64,000 nucleotides of DNA, taken from the NCBI GenBank assembly GCA_012517405.1, contig JAAYVB010000043.1:62001-126000 (forward strand). The letters run 5' to 3'. The DNA is from Propionibacterium sp. (lineage in GTDB: Bacteria > Actinomycetota > Actinomycetes > Propionibacteriales > Propionibacteriaceae). Made by a program: the position numbers and the translations under genes. Under the pieces are notes generated by a model. It was not told the DNA's origin, made no database searches, and saw nothing but the letters and a program-made list of their open reading frames with translations. Of the stretch, positions 18,567-26,242 are shown piece by piece (the first letter of the stretch is position 1; each line of letters starts with the position of its first letter).

Positions 18567-18824
18567 ATGGACTGGCGCACCGATCAGATCCCGACGGTCG
18601 GGACGACCAGGATCGACGACGACACCGCTGCACGTCTTGCTGCACTCAACACGAGACTGGGGCTTGAGATGGGCATCTCAGACCTCAAGCCGGCCGCCGA
18701 CGGCGGGCCACCCTACCGGTTGGAGGTCAATCCTCAGGGCCAGTTCCTCTTCCTCGAAGGGCTCGGTGGACCCGACGTCGCTCGCCCCTTCGCAGACTGG
18801 TTGCTCAGGCGGGCGTCTGCCTGA
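18567..18824 (+). pseudogene. C-terminal remnant of an ATP-grasp ribosomal-peptide maturase
   Basis: An 85-aa frame whose second half, RLEVNPQGQFLFLEGLGG, is the C-terminal metal-binding end of ATP-grasp enzymes of the MvdC/MvdD or TgmB type (LExNPxGQxxFLE), followed by the usual closing helix ARPFADWLLRR. Everything before that, including the nucleotide-binding part, is absent, and the DUF6320-like gene ends 9 bases upstream. It is therefore best read as a stump left by a deletion or rearrangement, perhaps of a former RiPP cluster. No precursor peptide was recognised nearby. It might still be translated, but has no complete active site. Confidence 0.65.
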
Positions 18825-18901
18825 GCCCGCCGCTCGAGCTGCTGGCTTGGGCGCTCACCCGGCGCCGGGTACCCACCGTCGGGCGGCACTTGGCCGCTCG
18901 G

Positions 18902-18907
18902 TAGATT
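18902..18907 (+). promoter_or_regulatory. -10 hexamer, leaderless start of amine oxidase gene
   Basis: TAGATT followed by 7 bases and then GTG at 18915. Confidence 0.55.
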
Positions 18908-18914
18908 GGTGGCT

Positions 18915-20258
18915 GTGTTGGATTGCGTAGTGATCGGAGCCGGTTTCGCTGGGCTGGCCGCAGCGAACGACCTTGTCGCGCGTGGCAAGCAGGTCCTCGT
19001 GGTGGAGGCCCGGGACCGGGTGGGCGGACGCGTCCTGGCGACGCAGATCGATGGTCAGCTGATCGAAAGCGGCGGCCAGTGGATCAGCCCCGGCAACGAG
19101 CAGATGCACGAACTGGTCAGGCAGGCCGGCCTCGAGCTGGTCGGCCCGCGGGAGGGCTCACTGCTGATCCGCTCCCAAGGCTCGGTGATGCGCAGCCAGC
19201 AGTCGTCCGGACATGGTCGCACGCTTTCACCGTTCGAGACCGCCGATCTGGGGCAAGGCGTGGTGCGGTTCCGCAGACTCGCGGAACGAACGGTCTCGGA
19301 CCCGACGTGGACGGCAGCCAACCAGACCTGGCTGGCACAGCCACTGTCGCGCTGGATCAAGACGAATGTGCGTACCCCGGCCGCTCAGCACGACTTCGCG
19401 TCCGCGCTCAGCAGTGTGCTGGGTGCGGTGAGTTCGGGTATCGAGCTTGGTGACGCCCTGCAGACCAGCAACACCGGTATCGATCTGGAGGCGCTTTTCA
19501 CCGTCGGCGGCGGCCTGAAGCTGCGCCGGGTGGTGGGTGGCATGCATCAGCTGATCGATCACCTGGCCGATCAGGTCAGCGAGCGGATTCAGCTGGACAC
19601 CGTGGTGACCGGCATTTCGCATTCGGACGACGGGGTCGTCGTGCACACCGCCGGTGGGGAGCAGATCGAGGCGCGCACCGCGCTGGTGACCCTGCCGCCG
19701 TGGCTTGCGCTGCAACTCGACTATTCGCCGCAGCTTCCCGAGTGGCGCTACGAGGCGGTGAAGCGCACCACACCGGGCGCCGCGATCAAGGCCTTCGTCA
19801 TTTATGAGCGGCCATGGTGGCGGGAGTCCGGGCTGAGCGGCCAGATGAGTGCCGACGAGGGGACGATCCGGACGACCTTCGATGTCACCGAGCCCGATGG
19901 GCCAGGGGTTCTGACAGGACTGTTCGGTGGGGCCGAGGCGGTCAGCATGTCGGCACTCGGCAGCGCAGCCCGCGAGCGGGCGTTCGTCGATTCGCTGGCC
20001 GCGGTCTTCGGGCCGATCGCCCGCCAGCAGCACACCTACGTCGACTACGACTGGCTGGCCGATCCCTTCACCCGCGGCTGCCACACGCCGCATTTCGCGC
20101 CCGGCATCTGGAGCATGAACGGTCAGCAGCTTGCCGAATCCTACGGCCCGGTGCACTTCGCGGGCGCCGAATACGCCAGCAAGTTCAATGGTTACCTGGA
20201 AGGCGCGATCCGTTCGGGACGCGAGGAAGCCAAGGTCATCGCGCGCGAGATCGGCTGA
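18915..20258 (+). CDS. flavin-containing amine oxidase family protein
   Basis: FAD-dependent oxidoreductase, 447 aa. The N-terminus has the dinucleotide fold VVIGAGFAGLAAANDL and the second-strand motif VVEARDRVGGRV; the C-terminus has the FAD-contacting HFAGAEYASKFNGYLEGAI typical of monoamine oxidases. No cysteine is present where eukaryotic MAOs attach FAD covalently, so FAD is probably non-covalent. Candidate substrates are amines or polyamines; no neighbour narrows this. The GTG at 18915 is used because it lies 7 bases after a -10 hexamer; a GTG at 18909 would fall almost inside it. Confidence 0.85.
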   Translation: MLDCVVIGAGFAGLAAANDLVARGKQVLVVEARDRVGGRVLATQIDGQLIESGGQWISPGNEQMHELVRQAGLELVGPREGSLLIRSQGSVMRSQQSSGHGRTLSPFETADLGQGVVRFRRLAERTVSDPTWTAANQTWLAQPLSRWIKTNVRTPAAQHDFASALSSVLGAVSSGIELGDALQTSNTGIDLEALFTVGGGLKLRRVVGGMHQLIDHLADQVSERIQLDTVVTGISHSDDGVVVHTAGGEQIEARTALVTLPPWLALQLDYSPQLPEWRYEAVKRTTPGAAIKAFVIYERPWWRESGLSGQMSADEGTIRTTFDVTEPDGPGVLTGLFGGAEAVSMSALGSAARERAFVDSLAAVFGPIARQQHTYVDYDWLADPFTRGCHTPHFAPGIWSMNGQQLAESYGPVHFAGAEYASKFNGYLEGAIRSGREEAKVIAREIG

Positions 20259-20331
20259 GTCGCAGCTCGCCTGAGCCACGCGACGCCGAGGCACGCAGCA
20301 GCGTCGAGGCACGCAGCCCAGGCACACAGAA

Positions 20332-20367
20332 AGTGGGGGCAGCGAGTCGAAACTCGCCACCCCCACT
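20332..20367. terminator. bidirectional hairpin between amine oxidase and glnK
   Basis: A long stem between AGTGGGGG (20332) and CCCCCACT (20367), continued by an inner GCGAGT/ACTCGC stem. It lies between convergent genes and probably ends both transcripts. It is preceded by two copies of CGAGGCACGCAGC 18 bases apart (20287 and 20305). Confidence 0.65.
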
Positions 20368-20385
20368 GGGATCAGTTGTTTGGAC

Positions 20386-20724
20386 TTAGATCGCTGATTC
20401 GCCGTGCTCTCCGGTCCTGATCCGGACGACGTCCTCGATCACCTGGACCCAGATCTTGCCGTCTCCGATGGAGCCGCTGCGGGCCGCATCGCAGATGGTC
20501 TTCACGATCAGAGCAACGTCCTCGTCCTTGGCCAGGATGTCCATCCGGATCTTCGTGATGAAGTCGATGGTGAATTCCTCGCCGCGGTAGACCTCTGTGT
20601 GGCCGCGCTGACGGGCGTAGCCGCTGACCTCGGTCACGGTCATCCCGCTGATGCCCTGTTGAGCGAGTGCGATCTGCACGTCGTCAACAGCGTCTTCTCT
20701 CAGAATTGCGGTGATGAGTTTCAT
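20386..20724 (-). CDS. glnK: PII nitrogen regulatory protein, GlnK type, with Phe at position 51
   Basis: A 112-aa PII trimer subunit that senses ATP/ADP and 2-oxoglutarate and gates the ammonium channel. The fold is intact: MKLITAILRED, T-loop GHTEVYRGEEFTIDF, and B-loop IGDGKIWV. The T-loop residue normally modified (Tyr51, uridylylated or in Actinobacteria adenylylated) is Phe here; codon TTC read directly. Tyr46 is kept. The start overlaps the amt stop by 4 bases, so the two genes are coupled. Confidence 0.95.
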   Translation of the reverse strand: MKLITAILREDAVDDVQIALAQQGISGMTVTEVSGYARQRGHTEVYRGEEFTIDFITKIRMDILAKDEDVALIVKTICDAARSGSIGDGKIWVQVIEDVVRIRTGEHGESAI

Positions 20725-22067
20725 GCGGACACCTTCGTAGCATCGTTGTCGCGGGTCGCGTTGGGATCAGCGATCAGCAGGGTCTTGTTGTAGGTGGAGT
20801 ACTGAACCTTCGACAGGTCGTAGCCAACCTCGGCGTGCTCGGCCAGATCGATGCCGCTGGTCTCCTGAGCCGGAGTGACCCGCAGGCCGATGGTCTTGTC
20901 GATCGCCTGGGCGATCAGCCAGGTCACCACGAGGGAGTAGCCCAGCACGATGCCCGCGCCGGCTGCCTGGCGTCCGAGCTGTGCCAGCCCGCCGCCGTAG
21001 AACAGGCCCGCGCTGTCGATGCTGCCGGTGAGGTCGGGCGAGGCCAGGAAGCCGATCGCCAGGGTGCCGATGAGGCCGCCGACCAGGTGGACGCCCACGA
21101 CGTCGAGCGAGTCGTCATAGCCCCAGCGGTACTTCAGCGACAGAGCCATCGAGCAGCCGACGCCGGCCAGGATGCCGATCACGATCGCGCCCAGCGGGGT
21201 GACCACGGCGCAAGCCGGGGTGATGGCCACCAGACCGGCCACGATACCCGAAGCGGCACCCAGGGAGGTGGCGTGGCCGTCGCGGATGCGCTCAGTCACG
21301 AGCCAGGCAAGCATCGTGGCGGCGGGGCAGACCATGGTGTTGACCCAGGTCAGGCCGGCGAGCTCGTTGGCGCCGAGGGCAGATCCGGCATTGAACCCGA
21401 ACCAGCCGATCCACAGCAGGGCCGCGCCGAGCATCACGAGGGTCAGGTTGTGAGGACGCATCGGGACCTTGCCGAAGCCGATCCGCTTGCCGAGCACCAG
21501 AGCCAGTGCCAGAGCACCTGCGCCGGCATTGATATGGATGGCCGTGCCACCCGCGAAGTCGAGTGCCTGAATGGTGTTGGCGATGAAGCCGCCCTTCTCG
21601 GACACGGCACCATCGAAGGCGAAGACCCAATGTGCGGCCGGGAAGTAGACCAGGGAGGCCCACAGCAACGCGAAGGCACACCAGGCAGCGAACTTCATGC
21701 GATCGGCGACGGCACCTGATACCAGCGCCACCGCGATGATGGCGAAGGCCGACTGGAAGCCGACGAAGACGAATCCCGGAACCGTACCGACTTCCAGACC
21801 CGTCACATTGCTCATGCCGAAGAAGTCCGCCGGGTTGCCGAGGAATCCGCCAATGGAGTCACCGAAAGCGAAGGAGAAGCCGTAGAGAACCCAGGCAACG
21901 CCCACGATGCCGCAGGTGATAATCGACATCATCATCATGTTCAGTACGCTCTTGCTGCGCACCATGCCGCCGTAGAAGAAGGCGAGGGCCGGGGTCATCA
22001 GCAGTACGAGGGTCGCACTGATCAGGACCCAGGCAGTGTCGCCAGCACTGATCTCAAGGATTGTCAT
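20721..22067 (-). CDS. amt: ammonium transporter Amt
   Basis: Membrane channel for ammonium/ammonia, 448 aa and about 11 hydrophobic helices. The start region DTAWVLISATLVLLMTPALAFFYGGMVR, the central WIGWFGFNAGSAL and DVVGVHLVGGLIGTLAIG are family hallmarks. The cytoplasmic C-terminal tail (ETSGIDLAEHAEVGYDLS) is the part that contacts PII. First gene of the amt-glnK operon. GlnR-like half-sites lie in the upstream region, consistent with induction under nitrogen limitation. Confidence 0.97.
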   Translation of the reverse strand: MTILEISAGDTAWVLISATLVLLMTPALAFFYGGMVRSKSVLNMMMMSIITCGIVGVAWVLYGFSFAFGDSIGGFLGNPADFFGMSNVTGLEVGTVPGFVFVGFQSAFAIIAVALVSGAVADRMKFAAWCAFALLWASLVYFPAAHWVFAFDGAVSEKGGFIANTIQALDFAGGTAIHINAGAGALALALVLGKRIGFGKVPMRPHNLTLVMLGAALLWIGWFGFNAGSALGANELAGLTWVNTMVCPAATMLAWLVTERIRDGHATSLGAASGIVAGLVAITPACAVVTPLGAIVIGILAGVGCSMALSLKYRWGYDDSLDVVGVHLVGGLIGTLAIGFLASPDLTGSIDSAGLFYGGGLAQLGRQAAGAGIVLGYSLVVTWLIAQAIDKTIGLRVTPAQETSGIDLAEHAEVGYDLSKVQYSTYNKTLLIADPNATRDNDATKVSA

Positions 22068-22101
22068 GGCCTCAATCGTGCGGGGCCAGGATTGCCGCAG
22101 C

Positions 22102-22159
22102 GTTGTGACCGTGTTACAGCTGAGTTATTGAAACAACGGCTGGGTTACGGTGTTGTTTC
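22102..22159 (-). promoter_or_regulatory. GlnR-like half-site pairs upstream of amt
   Basis: On the minus strand GAAAC-N6-GTAAC occupies 22159-22144 and GTAAC-N6-ACAAC occupies 22117-22102. Both follow the AC-N9-AC spacing of actinobacterial GlnR sites (GTnAC-N6-GAAAC). The order of half-sites in the first is the alternate phase. Placement 35-90 bases upstream of amt fits an activator. Confidence 0.45.
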
Positions 22160-22187
22160 ATAAGTCACAAAGCGGTTGCGGATCCGG

Positions 22188-23201
22188 TTAGCTACACCTC
22201 GCGTCGTCGAATCCGGTCGCCAGCCTGCGTACCTGATTGCTGAGCTCTGTGATGGCGGCCCGCCCCACGGCGGGATCCTCCGATGCCTGTGATGCCGCCA
22301 TCGCGATACCGACGGTATTGCCATCCGCAAGCCGTATCAGGCCGAACTGGCGGACCAGCATCCCCCCGTTCGACGTCACGCCCCAAGCGCCCTTGGAGTA
22401 GCTCATCTGCAGCGTCTGCAGTCCCCAAGGGTTGTCTGCGGGGTCATTGAGTTTGCTGAGCACCGGATTGACCCTGCTGTAGTCGCAGCGCAGCGCAGCC
22501 ATCAATTGCGACTGCTGGTCCAGCGCCCATTGGGTTGCCAGATAGGGCGAGCTGCTGTCGCCGCCGACACCCGACGAAGGCACGGTCGTCCGATGATCGG
22601 CGTAGTCACGCAGCACTTGGGTGGTCGCGCTCGCGGCCTGCTCGGGAGTGCCGAGGAAAGCCCAGAGCGCCTCGTCGCCGGCTGCGGAGTCGTCGGCAAG
22701 CGCCTTGTTGAACATGTAGTCACGTTGCTGCGGCTGGCGCTCCTGGTCGAGAATCGCCAAGGCCATCGCGACATCGATGGTCGCCAGCGCATCGCCGCTG
22801 CGCAGCGTGCCGCCGTACCAGGTGGCCTGCTGGCGCTGATAGACGCCGGCGACCGGGGTGATCGTGATGCCGATCGTCACGTTGTACTTCTCTTCGATCG
22901 CCGCGATCTGGGCATCCAGTTCGGGGAGGTCGGGGGCGGGCGCAAGTTCGGGGGGAGCCACCAGCGGACTGTGCAGCACGCTGGGTGGGGTGCTGGACGC
23001 CGAGGCCTCGGGCGCCGGGGGATTGCCGGTATTGGGCCGGGTCGCGCCGAAGGCGATGGTACTGACCATGATGGCCAGGATTCCGACCAGCAGCGCGCTC
23101 AGCGGGGCTTTCCACCACCACGACAAGCGGCTGGATTCCGGTTTCTGTGAGTCACTGACGGTAGCCTGGGAGGTACCCCGGGCCGCTGCATGACGGCTCA
23201 T
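22188..23201 (-). CDS. membrane-anchored class A beta-lactamase-fold protein, probably catalytically dead
   Basis: A 337-aa protein: about 28 polar residues, a membrane helix (APLSALLVGILAIMVSTIAFGA), a Pro/Ala/Ser linker, then a helical domain that resembles the class A beta-lactamase/serine hydrolase fold (ALATIDVAMALAIL; QQSQLMAALRCDYSRVNPVLSKLND; SYSKGAWGVTSNGGMLVRQFGLI). Where active enzymes have SxxK, this reads ATID, so both catalytic Ser and Lys appear to be missing. GGAGG precedes the ATG at 23201. Probably a wall-associated binding protein; family and function are tentative. Confidence 0.55.
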   Translation of the reverse strand: MSRHAAARGTSQATVSDSQKPESSRLSWWWKAPLSALLVGILAIMVSTIAFGATRPNTGNPPAPEASASSTPPSVLHSPLVAPPELAPAPDLPELDAQIAAIEEKYNVTIGITITPVAGVYQRQQATWYGGTLRSGDALATIDVAMALAILDQERQPQQRDYMFNKALADDSAAGDEALWAFLGTPEQAASATTQVLRDYADHRTTVPSSGVGGDSSSPYLATQWALDQQSQLMAALRCDYSRVNPVLSKLNDPADNPWGLQTLQMSYSKGAWGVTSNGGMLVRQFGLIRLADGNTVGIAMAASQASEDPAVGRAAITELSNQVRRLATGFDDARCS

Positions 23202-23227
23202 GATGACCTCCAGGTATGTCGTGCGCT

Positions 23228-23245
23228 TGCGATCCTACGATCGCA
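23228..23245. promoter_or_regulatory. inverted repeat between divergent genes
   Basis: TGCGATC-CTAC-GATCGCA, a 7-base perfect inverted repeat in the short region between the divergently transcribed beta-lactamase-fold gene and the zinc-ribbon membrane protein gene. Candidate operator; no regulator family is suggested by the sequence. Confidence 0.35.
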
Positions 23246-23317
23246 GTTAACGTGCTGCTTATCAGTATGGTCGTCGGGACGCTATTGGTGGTAGTCGGAC
23301 GAAGTGGTTGGAGACAG

Positions 23318-24430
23318 ATGTTCTGCTCGCAGTGCCTGATGTCTGTGGGTCCGCGCGACCGGGTCTGCAGCGTCTGCGGGGCTGATTTCACGGCACCCGG
23401 TTCGGTGAGGTTGACCGATCCGCGCAGGATCTCCGCCGGGGCTCAGCCTGCTCCCGGCATGCCGGCGGCTGTTCCTCCAGCTGCGGCTGCCCAAGCTGGT
23501 GCGGCGGCCGGCGGCCAGCCTCCGGCAGCTGCCGAGCCGGAGGTCATCGCCGCCGAGTCGCTCGATGCCGAGCCGGCCGCCGCGGAACCGGTCGAAGCCG
23601 AGCCGGTCGACGCCGAGCCCCCGGTCCCGCCGCAGGCCACTCCTACGCCCGCCCCGGCCGCCGCTGTGCCGCCCACTCCTGCGTCGGGTGCGCGGCCTGC
23701 TGATGATGGCACGACAAAGGCGAGCCCACGCCAGCCCCCGAAACCGCGAAGCGATGAGCGGCTGATCCCGGTCACGTCCGAGAAGGATCCGCGCACGTTC
23801 GCTTTGTGGGACGACTACGGCATCGCCGAGGCGCCCGAGCCCCGGCAGGTCGGGCCGGATGCCAGTCGCCGCGAACAGGTCGGCCAGCTGGTGGGGGCGA
23901 ATGCTGTGCCCACCGCCAAGGTGCTCTCGGCAGCTGCGGTGCTCGGTGTGACCGTGCTCGTGCTGATCGTCCTGGTCGGTCGTCTGCTGACCCTCGATTC
24001 GCTCGTCGTGATCCGCACGGGTACGCCGCAGCCGCCGGCCAGCGCGACCGTCGAAGCGGCTCCGCAGGCGACCGCGCAGTCTGAACCGAGCGCCGACAGG
24101 CAGGAAGCCGAGGCCACCTCGGCGCCCACGACGTCGTCGAGGCCGACCCCGACCAAGTCCCCGACGCCATCGAAGGCCACGCCGTCCATGCAGGCCGGCG
24201 CGAAGGAGTGCAACCCGGGCGTCTGGGCGGGATCGCAGACCTCCTGCGTGCTGGCCAACGAGGTCGGTCAGCAGATCGACACCGCCATGACCGGTTCGGT
24301 GACGATCGAAGCGTTCAGCTCGTCGTCCAACCGCACCTACCGGCTCGAATGCGTGGCCGACAAGGGCATCAGCTGCACCGGCCTGGACGGAGTCGAGGGC
24401 CTGAACGTCTGGATCGTCGCCGGCCAGTAG
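23318..24430 (+). CDS. zinc-ribbon, Pro/Ala-rich, single-pass membrane protein with small extracytoplasmic Cys domain
   Basis: A 370-aa protein in four parts: a zinc ribbon at residues 3-21 (CSQC ... CSVCGADF); a Pro/Ala/Glu low-complexity region to about 165; one membrane helix (VLSAAAVLGVTVLVLIVLVG); a Ser/Thr/Pro linker; and a C-terminal domain of about 70 residues with SCVLANEVGQQI, SSNRTYRLEC and ISCTG. That last domain resembles the small SC(P)-A-V ... Y-x-C domain found at the outer end of many actinobacterial membrane proteins, of unknown role. GGAG lies 5 bases before the ATG at 23318. No enzyme motif was seen. Confidence 0.65.
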   Translation: MFCSQCLMSVGPRDRVCSVCGADFTAPGSVRLTDPRRISAGAQPAPGMPAAVPPAAAAQAGAAAGGQPPAAAEPEVIAAESLDAEPAAAEPVEAEPVDAEPPVPPQATPTPAPAAAVPPTPASGARPADDGTTKASPRQPPKPRSDERLIPVTSEKDPRTFALWDDYGIAEAPEPRQVGPDASRREQVGQLVGANAVPTAKVLSAAAVLGVTVLVLIVLVGRLLTLDSLVVIRTGTPQPPASATVEAAPQATAQSEPSADRQEAEATSAPTTSSRPTPTKSPTPSKATPSMQAGAKECNPGVWAGSQTSCVLANEVGQQIDTAMTGSVTIEAFSSSSNRTYRLECVADKGISCTGLDGVEGLNVWIVAGQ

Positions 24431-24475
24431 CAGCCAGTGCTTGCCAGGCGATGAGGCAGGCGCTGCTTTCGGCGA

Positions 24476-24994
24476 TCAGACGGCGTGCTTGGGGCGCTGC
24501 ACGTGCGCCAGATGGGCGCCCTCGTCCGAATCTGCCAGTGCCGACCAGCCGACGTCGATGGTGAACTCGGTGTACGCCGCCGTCGGGAACCAGCAACCGA
24601 TCCGGTCCGCCTCCTGCGGTGCCGATGCCCAGGCGAGGTCGGAGGCGAGATTCGGTATGCCCGGCGAATGTCCGATCACCAGCAGCGACGAGATGTCGTC
24701 GGTGATCTCGCTGATGCGCTGGCGGATCAACTCGGCCGAGCCGAGATACAGAGCTTCCATGTACTGCACCGGCACAGGTTCACCGTCGGGGCCGCGTAGG
24801 AAGAGCCCTTCGTAGGTCTGCCGGGTGCGCACCGACGACGAGCACAGCACCAGTTGGATGCCGCGGTCGGCGAGTTCCAGGCCGGCGTCCCTGGCCTGCT
24901 GGCGACCACGCGGGGCCAGTTCGCGATTGATGTCGCTGACCCGGCTGTGCGATTCGGCTTTCGCGTGGCGCATGAGGAAGAGCGTGTGACTCAT
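24476..24994 (-). CDS. histidine phosphatase superfamily, SixA-type
   Basis: A 172-aa phosphatase with the N-terminal catalytic motif LMRHAKAE (phosphorylated His) and the second catalytic His in VIGHSPGI. Length and the SSSVRTRQT segment fit SixA-like phosphohistidine phosphatases, which act on phospho-His proteins or small phosphoesters. The ATG follows a -10 hexamer by 7 bases. Confidence 0.85.
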   Translation of the reverse strand: MSHTLFLMRHAKAESHSRVSDINRELAPRGRQQARDAGLELADRGIQLVLCSSSVRTRQTYEGLFLRGPDGEPVPVQYMEALYLGSAELIRQRISEITDDISSLLVIGHSPGIPNLASDLAWASAPQEADRIGCWFPTAAYTEFTIDVGWSALADSDEGAHLAHVQRPKHAV

Positions 24995-25001
24995 GGCTGA
25001 A

Positions 25002-25007
25002 ACTCTA
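25002..25007 (-). promoter_or_regulatory. -10 hexamer, leaderless start of SixA-type gene
   Basis: On the minus strand TAGAGT, 7 bases, then ATG at 24994. Confidence 0.55.
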
Positions 25008-25051
25008 ACTGCCGCGCCCACAGCTCCGATCGTTTCCCGCAACGAGTGCAT

Positions 25052-26119
25052 TCAGTCCGTGATCGCGACCACCAGGTCGCGGTTGATGGACGAGTCCACC
25101 CGGTGTTCGAACTCCAGCCACGGACCGTCATCGAACGGGTGCAGCCCGGTATCGGTCAGCATCTCGAGCAGTTCGTCACGCGACAGCGTGTAGGTATTCC
25201 AGGAGATCCCCAGCGCGCCGCCGGGTTTCAGTTGGCTACGCCAGATGGGGATCGCCTCGGCCAGCAGCCCGGACGGCGAACGGTCCCGGCCGCCCGGGTG
25301 CGGATCACCGTGCCGCTCGGAGCCGTGCCGGTCGGAGCCGCGCTGCCCGGAGCTGCGCTGTTCGGCGCCGTGCACCACTCCGTACGGTGCGTCGGTGACG
25401 ATGGCGTCGAATCGTTTGCGTCCGAACAGGGTGGCCGAATCACGGGTGTCACCGGTGAAGACCGTCATCTTCAGCCGCGGTGCGCCGGGCTGGGCCGGAT
25501 GATCGTGGGTCGCCTCGTCGAGACGAGCCTCGGCGTCCAGGCGCCGGCCCAGCGACCGTCCTTCACGGCGCACGCGGCTCACCTGAGCCGAATGCTTGAT
25601 TCGCTTGGTGCGCAGGTACGTCTTCAGGTAGCTGGCCAGTGCATCGAACGCCTTCTCGTCGGCCTCGACCCCGAAGCCGTGGTGGCCGGCCTGCCAGGCT
25701 GCCAGCAGCGTGGTGCCGCGCCCGGCCAGCGGGTCCAGCACCTCCAGCGGTCCGGGACGGGAGACCTGGCTGAGCGTCAGATGCAGGAGCAGCCGGGTGA
25801 ATGCCTCATTGGTCTTGCCCGGGTATTTGGGAATGGTGACCAGGTCGTCGTCCATCACCTGCAGATTCGGCAGGTCCAGGGGACGCAGCCAGCCGTCGGA
25901 CTCCTCGAAGCCCACCAGAAGTGACGATTGCGCAGCCAGCGCCAACTCATCGAGATCGTCGGCGCTGAACCGCAGCGCATCGGCTCGTCCCAGCGACGTG
26001 ATGGCGATCTGGTCGGCGAATCCCGCCGTGATCTCGAGTTCTGCCGCCGCGAGCCTCGGGGTGGCATCGCGGTAGACGTGATTCGCCGATGGGCTGAGCA
26101 GCATTCGGAAGTCCGGCAT
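25052..26119 (-). CDS. TRM11/RlmL-type N2-guanine (tRNA-like) methyltransferase
   Basis: A 355-aa SAM-dependent methyltransferase. The core has DPLAGRGTTLLAAWQAGHHGFGVE (SAM loop plus acidic strand end) and the catalytic DAPYG in FDAIVTDAPYGVV, the hallmark of the N2-guanosine family (D-P-P-Y-G in tRNA G10 enzymes). A hydrophilic insert after this motif (residues about 247-275) is encoded partly by four in-frame copies of a 15-base repeat. The N-terminal 100 residues may be a diverged substrate-binding part. Target RNA unknown. A GGGGGG run lies directly before the ATG. Confidence 0.7.
   Translation of the reverse strand: MPDFRMLLSPSANHVYRDATPRLAAAELEITAGFADQIAITSLGRADALRFSADDLDELALAAQSSLLVGFEESDGWLRPLDLPNLQVMDDDLVTIPKYPGKTNEAFTRLLLHLTLSQVSRPGPLEVLDPLAGRGTTLLAAWQAGHHGFGVEADEKAFDALASYLKTYLRTKRIKHSAQVSRVRREGRSLGRRLDAEARLDEATHDHPAQPGAPRLKMTVFTGDTRDSATLFGRKRFDAIVTDAPYGVVHGAEQRSSGQRGSDRHGSERHGDPHPGGRDRSPSGLLAEAIPIWRSQLKPGGALGISWNTYTLSRDELLEMLTDTGLHPFDDGPWLEFEHRVDSSINRDLVVAITD
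25310..25369. repeat. four tandem copies of a 15-bp in-frame repeat
   Basis: Copies begin at 25310, 25325, 25340 and 25355, e.g. GTGCCGCTCGGAGCC and GTGCCGGTCGGAGCC, with increasing divergence. Each adds five residues (GSERH, GSDRH, SSGQR, GAEQR) to the methyltransferase without a frameshift. Confidence 0.75.
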
Positions 26120-26218
26120 CCCCCCATCGTCCCACGCCTCACAGACAGCTCGCTATGTCGCCGATCGCTGGAAACACCGTTGCCGGGCAGTAACTGGCAC
26201 CTGGCGAAAGGCGGCGAA

Positions 26219-26237
26219 TTAGGCGATGCTAGCCTGA
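26219..26237. promoter_or_regulatory. DtxR/IdeR-type iron box over the feoA promoter
   Basis: TTAGGCGATGCTAGCCTGA matches the 19-base IdeR/DtxR consensus (TTAGGTTAGGCTAACCTAA) at 14 positions, with TTAGG and CCTxA ends in register. It contains the -10 hexamer of feoA, so iron-loaded repressor would block transcription. Confidence 0.6.
26230..26235 (+). promoter_or_regulatory. -10 hexamer, leaderless start of feoA
   Basis: TAGCCT, 7 bases, then GTG at 26243, inside the iron box. Confidence 0.55.
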
Positions 26238-26242
26238 ATCAC

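Noticed and set aside
13689-18824. tRNA-Thr as the attachment site of a genomic island
   Set aside because: No direct repeat of the tRNA 3' end was found around 14995-15410 or 18825-18914, and there is no integrase; the accessory look of the stretch is not enough.
20287-20330. Short direct repeats (CGAGGCACGCAGC twice) as a CRISPR or phage site
   Set aside because: Only two 13-base copies 18 bases apart with a decayed third; no spacers of uniform length and no cas genes.
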